From positions 26,497-90,496 of the forward strand of contig JACZJI010000047.1 of the NCBI GenBank assembly GCA_014860665.1: a stretch of 64,000 nucleotides of DNA, given 5' to 3'. Positions within the stretch are counted from its first letter, which is position 1; the number at the start of each line of letters is the position of its first letter. Below the pieces are notes generated by a model. That model made no database searches. It saw only the letters and a list, made by a program, of their open reading frames with translations, and was not told where the DNA came from. The translations under genes and the position numbers were made by a program. Source of the stretch: Bacteroidales bacterium (GTDB lineage Bacteria; Bacteroidota; Bacteroidia; Bacteroidales; F082). Positions 8,298-16,095 of the stretch are shown here, piece after piece.

Positions 8298-9044
8298 ATG
8301 AACGAAGGACTGGTTATCATACCCACATATAACGAGAAGGAAAATATTGAGAGTATTCTTCGCACTGTTTTTGCATTGGAAGAAAGTTTTGATGTATTGG
8401 TAGTTGAAGATAACAGTCCTGATGGTACCGGACGCATTGTTAAAACCCTGATGAAGGAATTTCCTGACAGGTTAAACATATTGGAAAGGCAAGGTAAGAA
8501 CGGACTGGGAACTGCTTATATAGCAGGTTTTAAATGGGCGCTTGAAAGAAGCTATCAGTATGTTTTTGAAATGGACGCTGATTTTTCACACAATCCTGCA
8601 GATTTAGTAAAGCTCTATGCTGCAGCTAAACAAGACGGTGTTGATGCGGTTATCGGATCCAGATATATTACCGGAGTTAACGTCGTGAACTGGCCTATGG
8701 GTAGGGTTCTGATGTCCTATTTTGCTTCAGCTTATGTTCGCTTTGTTACAAACCTTAATATCAGGGATACTACTGCTGGTTTTATGTGCTGGACAAGAAA
8801 GGTTCTGGAAACTATCGACCTTGATAATGTGGAGTTTGTGGGTTATGCCTTTCAAATAGAAATGAAATATACGGCTGTAAAACTGGGTTTTAATGTCGTT
8901 GAAGTTCCCATCATTTTTACCGATCGCACGCGGGGAGAGTCAAAAATGAATAAGACCATTTTTCGTGAAGCTATTTTGGGTGTAATATACTTGCGAAAAA
9001 AGGGGTTGATGGGGAAAATTAAACCACGAAAATCAAAAAATTAA
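8298..9044 (+). CDS. Polyprenol-phosphate mannosyltransferase-like GT2 enzyme
   Basis: A 248-residue family 2 glycosyltransferase of the dolichyl/polyprenol-phosphate mannose synthase group, which transfers a sugar from a nucleotide donor to a lipid phosphate at the cytoplasmic face. The N-terminus has LVIIPTYNEKENIESIL, then VVEDNSPDGTG (about 34-44), the metal-binding FEMDADFSHNP (about 91-101) and FTDRTRGESKMN near residue 207, all typical of DPM1-like enzymes. There are no C-terminal membrane helices, as in the DPM1-only type. Mannose specificity is a family inference. It is followed by pyrC after five bases, a common Bacteroidetes neighbourhood, and probably shares its transcript. Confidence 0.88.
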   Translation: MNEGLVIIPTYNEKENIESILRTVFALEESFDVLVVEDNSPDGTGRIVKTLMKEFPDRLNILERQGKNGLGTAYIAGFKWALERSYQYVFEMDADFSHNPADLVKLYAAAKQDGVDAVIGSRYITGVNVVNWPMGRVLMSYFASAYVRFVTNLNIRDTTAGFMCWTRKVLETIDLDNVEFVGYAFQIEMKYTAVKLGFNVVEVPIIFTDRTRGESKMNKTIFREAILGVIYLRKKGLMGKIKPRKSKN

Positions 9045-9049
9045 TAAGC

Positions 9050-10399
9050 ATGTCTGAAAAATGGGTTATTAAAGGTGCAACAATTGTAAATGAAGGAAAA
9101 TCTTTTGTTGGTGATGTTTACCTGAATAACCGGATCATTGAGAGAATTGAGGAGAAAGTTGGTTCAAGGCCGGTTTCTGATGGATATAAGGTTATAAATG
9201 CCGAGGGACTATATTTGTTTCCAGGTGTAATTGATGATCAGGTTCATTTCAGGGAACCCGGATTAGAATATAAAGCCGAGATTTATACTGAAAGTAAGGC
9301 TGCTGTTGCCGGAGGTGTTACCAGTTTTATGGAAATGCCCAATACCAATCCTCCCGCACTTACTCAGGAACTGTTAGAAGATAAGTATGAGTTGGCAAAA
9401 GAGAAGTCTCTTGCCAACTTTTCTTTTTATATGGGAGCCTCGAATTATAATCTTGATGAGGTGCTCAAAACCGATCCCGCAAAGGTTTGCGGACTTAAAG
9501 TTTTCATGGGTTCTTCTACAGGCGACATGCTTGTAGATGATGAGATGGTACTGGAACAAATCTTTTCAAAAGTTCACATGCTTATCGCAACCCATTGCGA
9601 AGATGAGCAGACTGTCAGGTCAAATAATGAAGCCTTTTATAAAAAGTTCGGGTTAGAAGGAACAGCAGTTTTGCATCCACAAATCAGAACTGCTGAAGCT
9701 TGTTATCTTTCCTCATCTAAGGCGGTTCGACTTGCGAGGAAATACGGAGCAAGGTTGCATGTATTGCATCTATCAACTGCTCAGGAAATGGAGCTCTTTG
9801 ATGATAATATTCCTCTGACCGAAAAGAAAATAACTGCAGAGGTTTGTGTGCACCACCTGTGGTTCTCTGACGAGGATTATGAGCAAAAAGGAAATTTCAT
9901 CAAATGGAACCCTGCAATCAAGGCAAAATCGGACCGGGAATCTTTGTGGGCGTCTTTGTTGAGTGGGAAATTGGATGTCATAGCCACGGATCATGCTCCT
10001 CACACGTTGGAGGAGAAGGAGAGGCCTTATTTTAAAGCTCCGTCAGGAGGACCTTTAGTACAACACTCTTTGGTGATTATGATGGAATTTGTGAGACAAG
10101 GGAAGCTTTCCATGGAACAGGTGGTTGAAAAAATGTGTCACAACCCGGCCATTCTTTTCGACGTGAAAAAAAGAGGCTTTATCCGCGAAGGTTACTTTGC
10201 TGATTTGGTTTTGGTTGATGTGAACAGGCCGTGGAAGGTGAAAAAGGACAACCTTTATTACAAATGTGGGTGGTCTCCTTTTGAAGGAACGGTGTTTAAT
10301 TCTCAGGTTTTGAAGACTTTTGTAAATGGTAGCCTGGTATATGACAAGGGTAAATTTTATGAAGATGTAAAGGGGGAACGACTTGAGTTTAACCGTTAA
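9050..10399 (+). CDS. pyrC: Dihydroorotase (PyrC)
   Basis: Catalyses reversible cyclisation of carbamoyl aspartate to dihydroorotate in pyrimidine synthesis. The 449-residue amidohydrolase shows the metal-site strand GVIDDQVHFREPG (about residues 58-70), EMPNTNPPALT, the lysine expected to be carbamylated in GLKVFMGSSTG (near 147), His ligands in ATHCEDEQ and HVLHLST, and the final metal aspartate in VIATDHAPHTLEE (near 310). One oddity: the usual DxHxH motif reads D-D-Q-V-H, so the first metal-binding histidine appears to be glutamine. A related hydantoinase-type amidohydrolase is possible, but FREPG and DHAPHT favour PyrC. It follows the mannosyltransferase by five bases. Confidence 0.9.
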   Translation: MSEKWVIKGATIVNEGKSFVGDVYLNNRIIERIEEKVGSRPVSDGYKVINAEGLYLFPGVIDDQVHFREPGLEYKAEIYTESKAAVAGGVTSFMEMPNTNPPALTQELLEDKYELAKEKSLANFSFYMGASNYNLDEVLKTDPAKVCGLKVFMGSSTGDMLVDDEMVLEQIFSKVHMLIATHCEDEQTVRSNNEAFYKKFGLEGTAVLHPQIRTAEACYLSSSKAVRLARKYGARLHVLHLSTAQEMELFDDNIPLTEKKITAEVCVHHLWFSDEDYEQKGNFIKWNPAIKAKSDRESLWASLLSGKLDVIATDHAPHTLEEKERPYFKAPSGGPLVQHSLVIMMEFVRQGKLSMEQVVEKMCHNPAILFDVKKRGFIREGYFADLVLVDVNRPWKVKKDNLYYKCGWSPFEGTVFNSQVLKTFVNGSLVYDKGKFYEDVKGERLEFNR

Positions 10400-10624
10400 G
10401 AATACATCCGGGAATAAATAATCTTTCTTTTTTAATATTTCCTTATTTCTAACATAGATTGAGATCTTTACAAAACTGTTGTTTTGTCGCCCTGAGTTAA
10501 TCGAAGCTTGCCTGCTGGCAGGGGTCTCCTAAATAGCTGAATGTCTGAAGTAATAGATTCTTGACTTCGTTACCAATAATAGCAACGTGTAAAATTGCCG
10601 TATATTAGAACATAATCCTAAAAC

Positions 10625-10678
10625 GTGCGTCATTGCGCGGAGCTCTGTGAAGCCATCTGGACCGAGCGACAAAGCAAT
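10625..10678 (+). repeat. Intergenic repeat, forward copy
   Basis: The unit begins GTGCGTCATTG and ends AAGCAAT. A degenerate reverse-oriented copy with the same two ends lies at 11338-11376. Units of the form 'GTCATTGCGAGG...AAGCAAT' are scattered in many bacterial genomes; this pair flanks the IS982 relic. Confidence 0.55.
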
Positions 10679-10693
10679 TTCTTTTTTATTCCT

Positions 10694-11085
10694 GTTAACC
10701 TAAGTTCGATATAAGCAAAGGATTAAAAAATAACAAGTTGAGATATAACCAGAATCGTTTTGTATTGAATTCTTGTTTTTTTTACCATAAAAGAGCGGGC
10801 CAAAGGACCATAGCTCTCTTTTGATAAGAAGTTATTAAAACTCCTGTGCCCGGAGTGTTCAATCTGACAAATGGTTTCTATTATAGAAAATTGCGAAGTG
10901 TAATGTTGTCATACAGGGTATTTATCTGATTTCCCATATAGTTTCGAATTCCTGTGATGCGTTGAATTCCATCAATAGACAGGTTTTCAAATAATTTTTG
11001 GAACCCGATCTCTTATCAACCAATAATTTTCCTGCAACTTTTTGATATTCCCCTCTGGTTATTAGAATTTGCACCTATTTTCATA
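10694..11085 (-). pseudogene. Decayed IS982-family transposase (C-terminal remnant)
   Basis: Reading the minus strand by hand across frames gives, in order: QILITRGEYQKVAGKLLVDKR (minus the last residue, upstream part), then after a frameshift GFQKLFENLSIDGIQRITG and IRNYMGNQINTLYDNITLRN, then after another shift SIIETICQIEHSGHRSFNN, and finally AYIEL near 10700. This series matches the C-terminal half of IS982 transposases, which carry a GKLxGDKGY block, an LFxxLFxxGIQLxTxIRxNM block, SIIETINDxLKNxxQIEHSRHRS and often end in AYIEL. At least two frameshifts and an internal deletion show it is dead. No N-terminal half or terminal inverted repeats were found. Confidence 0.75.
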
Positions 11086-11108
11086 GGATTCTGCTCTTAA
11101 GAAGGGCC

Positions 11109-11218
11109 ATAGTAAAGCTATGATTAAACCGAGGTTTAGCCGAGGTTCCTTCGAAGTTCCTTCGAATAAAAACGAATGAACCTCGGTTTAACTTTGCCTT
11201 AAATATTGCCTTACTATA
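11109..11218. repeat. Imperfect 110-bp palindrome with an internal tandem 11-mer
   Basis: A perfect 13-base inverted pair, TTAAACCGAGGTT (11124-11136) and AACCTCGGTTTAA (11179-11191), is flanked by further partly matching sequence (ATAGTAAAGC-type segments at both ends). The loop contains GTTCCTTCGAA twice in tandem (11145-11155 and 11156-11166). It could be a MITE-like element or transcript hairpin; no coding potential. Confidence 0.6.
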
Positions 11219-11337
11219 TCTTTGCTAAGGACAGGAAGCCTGACTGACAGCAGTCAGGTGGACTTATCCTTATAGAAGTGATGAGTAAAAAAAATTAATT
11301 TTAAATCGAATTCAGGTTATTATTGTCTATTTCTGAG

Positions 11338-11376
11338 ATTGCTTCTTCCTCGTACCTAGTCATCTCAATGACGCAC
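11338..11376 (-). repeat. Intergenic repeat, reverse copy
   Basis: Reverse-oriented, shortened copy of the unit at 10625-10678: CAATGACGCAC (11366-11376) is the exact complement of GTGCGTCATTG, and ATTGCTT (11338-11344) complements AAGCAAT. Confidence 0.55.
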
Positions 11377-11378
11377 TT

Positions 11379-11613
11379 TTATATAGAGCTTTCATAATAG
11401 CAGTTGCCTGCCATCAATTCTTCCAATATAATTTCCTGGAAGCCTTCAACTGCGTCGGCAACATATGCCTTACTCATGGCAGTCCTTCCACATGGTGTGC
11501 TGGCAATTTGTCGGAAATTAACCTGTTTCCTGCCCGAGATTCTACCACAATACATGTATTTTCCCACGTCTTGCACCAGGCTGGCTCACCAAAACCGGAA
11601 CAATTTTAATCAT
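11379..11613 (-). pseudogene. Unidentified frameshifted ORF remnant
   Basis: On the minus strand an ATG at 11613 opens IKIVPVLVSQPGARRG; shifting frame near 11565 continues GKYMYCGRISGRKQVN, FRQIASTPCGRTAMSKAYV and ADAVEGFQEIILEELMAGN, ending at a stop at 11379. The composition (amphipathic C-terminal helix, two cysteines, few rare residues) looks more protein-like than random AT-rich spacer, but I do not recognise the family. It may be a relic of a transferred gene or chance. Confidence 0.25.
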
Positions 11614-11868
11614 CTGCTTTGACTTTATATTTCTCTTTCTTATGAGTCGGAGATGGTTTAAGTGTTAAAAATCAAAGAGATAAACATACTTTTCAAATTT
11701 AACGTGCGTCAAATTATTTTTCAAGCTGCATTAAAATTAATTTTCACGCGCATCATTTTTCAAACTCATGAGCATGAGTTAGGAAAATCCTGCTTAGAAG
11801 GATTGAAAATTGTGCCTGTGAAACCAGATTTCCCACCCTATGGGGTCAGTGCTTCAGTACTCAGATTA

Positions 11869-14520
11869 TTACTTCTTTTCTACCCACACCGACTCTATAT
11901 CAAAACCATATTTTTGCTGAGTCATATCGGTTGCCTTTGCCGGGCCCATTATAAATTGTACACTCTGCAAATTCTTAAGATTTATTGGTTTATTCTCATC
12001 ATCTTTAAACCAATAAGGGAGGAATCCCGGATAAGGTCTTGGCAGAAGCAACATGGAGTCGGGTTGAAAGGCAAAAATCGGAATTTTATAATCCTTGAAT
12101 TCCTCGCTCAACTGGATATTGGCCCGGTAGGATTGACCATTATTTTCCACAAGGATAATACCTAATGATTCCGGTTTTTGACTCTCAGAACAAGCGCGAA
12201 TTGCAAGTTCCATATTTGAATTAATTTCATCGACTCTTCCTGATAAGTTATCTCCTACATAGGTTTGGAATCCAATTACATAAGGACGCTTATCCAATTT
12301 ATCAGTATTCACTTGAATGGCCATTTCCCCGGGATCTTGAGTCGAAATTAAAGCCCTGTGATATCCTTTGTTCCATGGATTGAAAGAGAAATCGACATTA
12401 TCTTTACGGGCATCAAAAAGTAATATGGGAGCATTGCTGCTATAAACCGGGACCTCCCAGTTATCGTTGTGGGCATAATCCCATTCAAAGGGAGAGCCTG
12501 CATGATCGCCCGGAAAAGTGACGTCCTGTTTGCCGTTTTTTACGACAATCCAGTATCTGAGGAAGCCTGTACGTACCATCTCACCCGGAATTTCAGCAAA
12601 ATAGTTGTAAGTGTCCTTTTGCTGCATTTCAATACGCTTAAAGCGGAATCCCCCGCTTACCAGCAACCAGACTTTACTTTCAGGTTGGACTCCTGCAACA
12701 ATGGCTGAAATAACAACCGGTTTCTCTGCGGTTACTGATTTATATGGAGTATGTCTGACAATGGGTATTTCCGGAGAAGCTTTTGGAGCAACAAAATCCC
12801 CGATTTTAATAACGCCCATGCGACTGTTTGCCTTCCAGTTATTATTATTTACGCCTTTTCTGGTCAACAAATAAGTACCCGGAGTTATTTTAAATGAGCC
12901 ATTTTGAGCTTCTTCGTTGTAACTGTTTCCCTCATTTAATGCTTTTATCTGAAAGGAAGTCCCCAGATTAGGCAATGAAAGTTGCATCTTGTGATTGGCC
13001 CATTCTATGTATGTGACATATCTTTTGGGAGAAGGACGTTCAAAAGGATCGCGGACGGGAATGGCATCCGGCATTACTTCCAGCCTCCAGATTCCATCCT
13101 GAAGTTGGTCAAGGAAATATGCTCCCCAGCCATGATATTGTACTACTGGTGATGTTCCAAAACCAACAATATGTTTTAGGTCTTTGATTTGGTCAGGTTT
13201 GGTACTTGTGTTGTTTGTGTAATAAAAGGCTGTATCGGTATTCATTACACTCAGGTTTTGCTTATAACTCACATAGAAGTTGCCGAAGATGGTATCTTCG
13301 GGGTAAGAGCCGTAATTCTTGTACAGCGGGGTATCATGGAAAACTTTTGCAGCAATCAGCATACTGAGGGCTTTGGAAGGCGTATAAGCCAGGTTGAGAT
13401 AGTGTGTCTGATAATCGGTGTTGCAATATGCGATGGCGGTAGGAGTGTAGGTAAATTGTGTTGCCCACTGAAATCCTGCAGCCCTGAAACTGCGGGCCAT
13501 TACTGGATAGATATAAGAATTTGGTTCATCGGCTGAGCTAAATTCATACACCATTTTGGCTAATTCTTTAAATCTATTATTATTCCTGTAAGGGATAAGG
13601 TATTTGTCAACATAGGGTAAATAGTTGCCTCTTAGTTGATGTCCTCTCACCAGACCGGCCGGATACCACTGGAAACTGGCGCCATCAATCTTTGCTTTCG
13701 TCATGGCCACGGCATAGGTATCGTTTGCCTGAGAAAGGTTGTAGAAGACTGGTTTTTTCCATCCTGCTGAGCGCACTGCCTCAGCCATAGCATTGATAAA
13801 TTGAATGGTTTGCTTTGTGGTTTTTGCATTGTCTGGCTCATTAAGAATTTCAATGGCTAAAATATCCGGATCGTTTTTGTAAGATAAATGAGTATATGGA
13901 TTAACATGGTTCACAAATTCTTTCAGATAACGTTCCATAACAGGCCAATACTTGGGATTATTTGGGGCTGCGCCTTTTGAGATATAATTGGCAAAACCCT
14001 GGGTTTTGGTAGGGTGCTGGGGATATCCGTTATCATATAAATTCATTGGAGTTAAAATGGCCTTGATGTCATGTTCTTTAAGCTTCCAGAGCAAATAGTC
14101 AAGCAGCCTGGCGTGTTCATTATCCACAAACTGTCCCAGACTATCACTGACCTCAGTGTCCCAAATATGGAGCCGGAATGCGTTAAAACCCAATCGTGAC
14201 ATTTGGTAGACATCATTGTCGATCTCTTTTTCAGAATTGACTCCCATTTGCTTCATCATCCTGAAATCAAAGGCGAAGGGGAGTGTATAGTTTACGCCGA
14301 AAAAAGAAGGTGCTTTGTGAGTGTCTTTCCACAGAAGAACGCCGGAATGGTCCACATAAAGAATATGCTTTTCATTTGCTTTACTCTGGTAACGTGGAGC
14401 TGCATTTAGTTTTGTGACTGCAATTGTCACAAATATAGCAATTGTGATAGAAATATTCCTAATTAACAGACCATAACTTCTTTCATGTAGTGAGTATGAT
14501 GAATTGGCTTTTTTGTTCAT
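11869..14520 (-). CDS. Secreted GH5-like (cellulase-family) glycoside hydrolase of the PUL
   Basis: Predicted exported clan-A retaining glycosidase of 883 residues. A basic N-terminus and hydrophobic segment (NISITIAIFVTIAVTKLNAA) form a signal peptide or anchor. The TIM-barrel follows, with FGVNYTLPFAFDFRMMKQMG, FNAFRLHIWDTE, the acid/base glutamate in IEILNEPDN (about residue 228) and the nucleophile glutamate in VYEFSSADEP (about 326). The remaining ~500 residues are beta-rich accessory domains that may bind carbohydrate. I start at ATG 14520; an in-frame ATG at 14595 would add 25 residues ahead of the signal-like segment. It is last in the susC-susD-susE order but two hairpins separate it. 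Substrate cannot be set from sequence; beta-glucan or mannan are typical for GH5, which is at odds with the starch-type neighbours. Confidence 0.82.
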   Translation of the reverse strand: MNKKANSSYSLHERSYGLLIRNISITIAIFVTIAVTKLNAAPRYQSKANEKHILYVDHSGVLLWKDTHKAPSFFGVNYTLPFAFDFRMMKQMGVNSEKEIDNDVYQMSRLGFNAFRLHIWDTEVSDSLGQFVDNEHARLLDYLLWKLKEHDIKAILTPMNLYDNGYPQHPTKTQGFANYISKGAAPNNPKYWPVMERYLKEFVNHVNPYTHLSYKNDPDILAIEILNEPDNAKTTKQTIQFINAMAEAVRSAGWKKPVFYNLSQANDTYAVAMTKAKIDGASFQWYPAGLVRGHQLRGNYLPYVDKYLIPYRNNNRFKELAKMVYEFSSADEPNSYIYPVMARSFRAAGFQWATQFTYTPTAIAYCNTDYQTHYLNLAYTPSKALSMLIAAKVFHDTPLYKNYGSYPEDTIFGNFYVSYKQNLSVMNTDTAFYYTNNTSTKPDQIKDLKHIVGFGTSPVVQYHGWGAYFLDQLQDGIWRLEVMPDAIPVRDPFERPSPKRYVTYIEWANHKMQLSLPNLGTSFQIKALNEGNSYNEEAQNGSFKITPGTYLLTRKGVNNNNWKANSRMGVIKIGDFVAPKASPEIPIVRHTPYKSVTAEKPVVISAIVAGVQPESKVWLLVSGGFRFKRIEMQQKDTYNYFAEIPGEMVRTGFLRYWIVVKNGKQDVTFPGDHAGSPFEWDYAHNDNWEVPVYSSNAPILLFDARKDNVDFSFNPWNKGYHRALISTQDPGEMAIQVNTDKLDKRPYVIGFQTYVGDNLSGRVDEINSNMELAIRACSESQKPESLGIILVENNGQSYRANIQLSEEFKDYKIPIFAFQPDSMLLLPRPYPGFLPYWFKDDENKPINLKNLQSVQFIMGPAKATDMTQQKYGFDIESVWVEKK

Positions 14521-14602
14521 TGATTTACGAGTTGATTTAATCATTGAAAAAGTGATAGCTAATACCAATTGTTTAAAATGGAGTACTGTTGTCAATCAAT
14601 AA

Positions 14603-14644
14603 AAAACCCGATAAAAGCATGAAATGAATCTTTTACCGGGTTTT
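14603..14644 (-). terminator. Terminator-like hairpin before the GH5-like gene
   Basis: Arms 14603-14617 and 14630-14644 pair over 15 bases with one mismatch and a 12-base loop. Read leftward, the stem ends in a run of T. It lies after the susE-like gene and 83 bases before the GH5-like start, so it may end or attenuate the susCDE transcript. Confidence 0.6.
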
Positions 14645-14775
14645 ATGAGATAAATTACTGTTGCGTTTATTTATGAGGAAAGCTCAATATTCAAATCATA
14701 GATTTTAATTTAACCTTCCTCAAAAGAACTATTCATTAAAAAATTTAATGCAAAATTAAGTTGGCAATCATAATG

Positions 14776-14810
14776 AAAAGCAGTTCTGTTGATCCAACAG
14801 AACTGCTTTT
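14776..14810 (-). terminator. Perfect 16-bp hairpin just after the susE-like gene
   Basis: Arms 14776-14791 and 14795-14810 are exact complements around a three-base loop, five bases past the susE-like stop codon. TTTT completes the 3-prime arm on both strands, so a terminator or a stabilising 3-prime hairpin is possible. Confidence 0.65.
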
Positions 14811-14815
14811 GCTAT

Positions 14816-16009
14816 TTATTGTTTAATAAAATAGAAACAACCATCAACATCGTTGAACAATATTGTATAGGTGCCAGACATGAATGGAATGTTAGTTCCG
14901 CCATTTGTACCAAGACCATAAGGCCAGGTACCAGCACCCCAGTTACTGTTCCAGGATCCATCAGCACGGAATTTACATCCACCACTTCCAACAGGAGGAG
15001 TAAAGTCGGTGGTGAATGTGTAAGTTGTATACCAAACATGGTTGTTAGTTCCCAAGGAGGCATCGCAAGGAGTGAGATTTACATCAGTAGCCCAACTATT
15101 AAATTCACCTATCAAACCCATTGAAGTATAGCTGTTGGAAGGAGCACTTGCAGCAGGTACAATAGAGAGGGAATTTTTAATTGAATTCAGGGTAATGGTG
15201 TAATACCCATCAGAAGGTACAGTGAAGTTTTTTGAACCACCGTCTTTGTAAACAGGAGTCAAACCTCCGTCAGAGCTTCCCCATTGATTAGACCAGGTAC
15301 CCATGTCGCTGGCAGCACCACTTACAATTTTAAACCCTCTGCTGGCTTGGAAATACCCAGTATAGGTAAATGTTCCGTCACCGGCATTGTTGTATGCTTT
15401 GCCAGTTACCAGACTTAACGGTATCATAGATGAACCTATTCCGGCTGCTGAATAATTCCAATTTCCATCAGCTAATCCAATAATATACCACATATTAATT
15501 TTTGAAACCAAATCATAAGATTTAAGAGCTGGCAATGGATTAATTTTAATGGTAACAGTATTTGAATAAGTAGTTATCAAATTTGATCCGATAGTCGTCA
15601 TAACACGAACATCAAAACTTGATTGTACACCAAGAGGAGCATTAAGCACGTCACCAGTGACGGCTAGATATAACTGTGGTATGGTCACAGAAATGGTATC
15701 TTTTGTAGAGGTAGCAATAGTCTGAGCGTTGGCAAAATTATCACCACTGTTATCGATCTGTAAACTGTAAGTCACAGTTGTAGGCTGACCATAATTAGCG
15801 GGAGTTCCAATAAAGGTTTCTGCAACGCCGGTACTATCAAGGTTCAATACATACGCTGCTGAATCTGCATTATAAGCAGCAGTTGCATGACTTGGTTCAC
15901 TTAAGACAGGTGCCACAGGATTGGGTGAAATCATCATTTTTGGATCGTTACTACAAGCAGCAAGTAGTGCGATTGCCAAGAGTGGTAAAAATATCTTTAT
16001 TTTTTTCAT
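14816..16009 (-). CDS. SusE/SusF-like outer-membrane glycan-binding lipoprotein
   Basis: A 397-residue lipoprotein: MKKIKIFLPLLAIALLAAC gives a type II signal peptide with lipidated Cys19, followed by an acidic SNDPK stretch that favours surface export in Bacteroidetes. The N-terminal third is an Ig-like SusE domain (LNLDSTGVAETFIGTP; VTYSLQIDNSGDNFA). Two carbohydrate-binding modules follow: one around WYIIGLADGNWNYSAAG (about residue 175) and one with MGLIGEFNSWATDVNL (about 297), the latter being the GxFNxW pattern of SusE/SusF starch-binding modules. It likely holds polysaccharide at the surface beside SusD. It lies 86 bases after susD, with a hairpin between. Confidence 0.85.
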   Translation of the reverse strand: MKKIKIFLPLLAIALLAACSNDPKMMISPNPVAPVLSEPSHATAAYNADSAAYVLNLDSTGVAETFIGTPANYGQPTTVTYSLQIDNSGDNFANAQTIATSTKDTISVTIPQLYLAVTGDVLNAPLGVQSSFDVRVMTTIGSNLITTYSNTVTIKINPLPALKSYDLVSKINMWYIIGLADGNWNYSAAGIGSSMIPLSLVTGKAYNNAGDGTFTYTGYFQASRGFKIVSGAASDMGTWSNQWGSSDGGLTPVYKDGGSKNFTVPSDGYYTITLNSIKNSLSIVPAASAPSNSYTSMGLIGEFNSWATDVNLTPCDASLGTNNHVWYTTYTFTTDFTPPVGSGGCKFRADGSWNSNWGAGTWPYGLGTNGGTNIPFMSGTYTILFNDVDGCFYFIKQ

Positions 16010-16041
16010 GATTTTTTATTTTTTAATTTCATTACCCGGCC

Positions 16042-16074
16042 AAGAGTTTGTAATTAAAACAATCACAAACTCTT
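16042..16074 (-). other. Intercistronic hairpin between susD and susE-like genes
   Basis: AAGAGTTTGT (16042-16051) and ACAAACTCTT (16065-16074) are exact complements with a 13-base loop. There is no T run, so a role in mRNA processing or stability and in unequal expression of the two genes is more likely than termination. Confidence 0.5.
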
Positions 16075-16095
16075 AGTCGAATAAAAAATTAGTTT

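Larger units (their letters stand above)
10400..11868. other. Gene-poor accessory island
   Basis: About 1.47 kb with no intact gene. It holds degenerate intergenic repeats (10485-10530 resembling the CCTGAG...TCGAAG kind, and facing copies at 10625-10678 and 11338-11376), a decayed IS982-type transposase (about 10694-11085), an imperfect palindrome (11109-11218), another small palindrome (11226-11273) and a frameshifted ORF remnant (11379-11613). It lies between pyrC and the PUL, a likely landing site for transferred DNA. Confidence 0.7.

Noticed and set aside
11662..12165. Plus-strand ORF of 167 codons
   Set aside because: It is antisense to the GH5-like gene for most of its length, has an odd Ile/Phe-rich composition and no recognisable motif.
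14521..14595. Longer N-terminus for the GH5-like protein
   Set aside because: The extra 25 residues precede a normal signal-peptide start and would give an unusually long polar lead; the ATG at 14520 is preferred.
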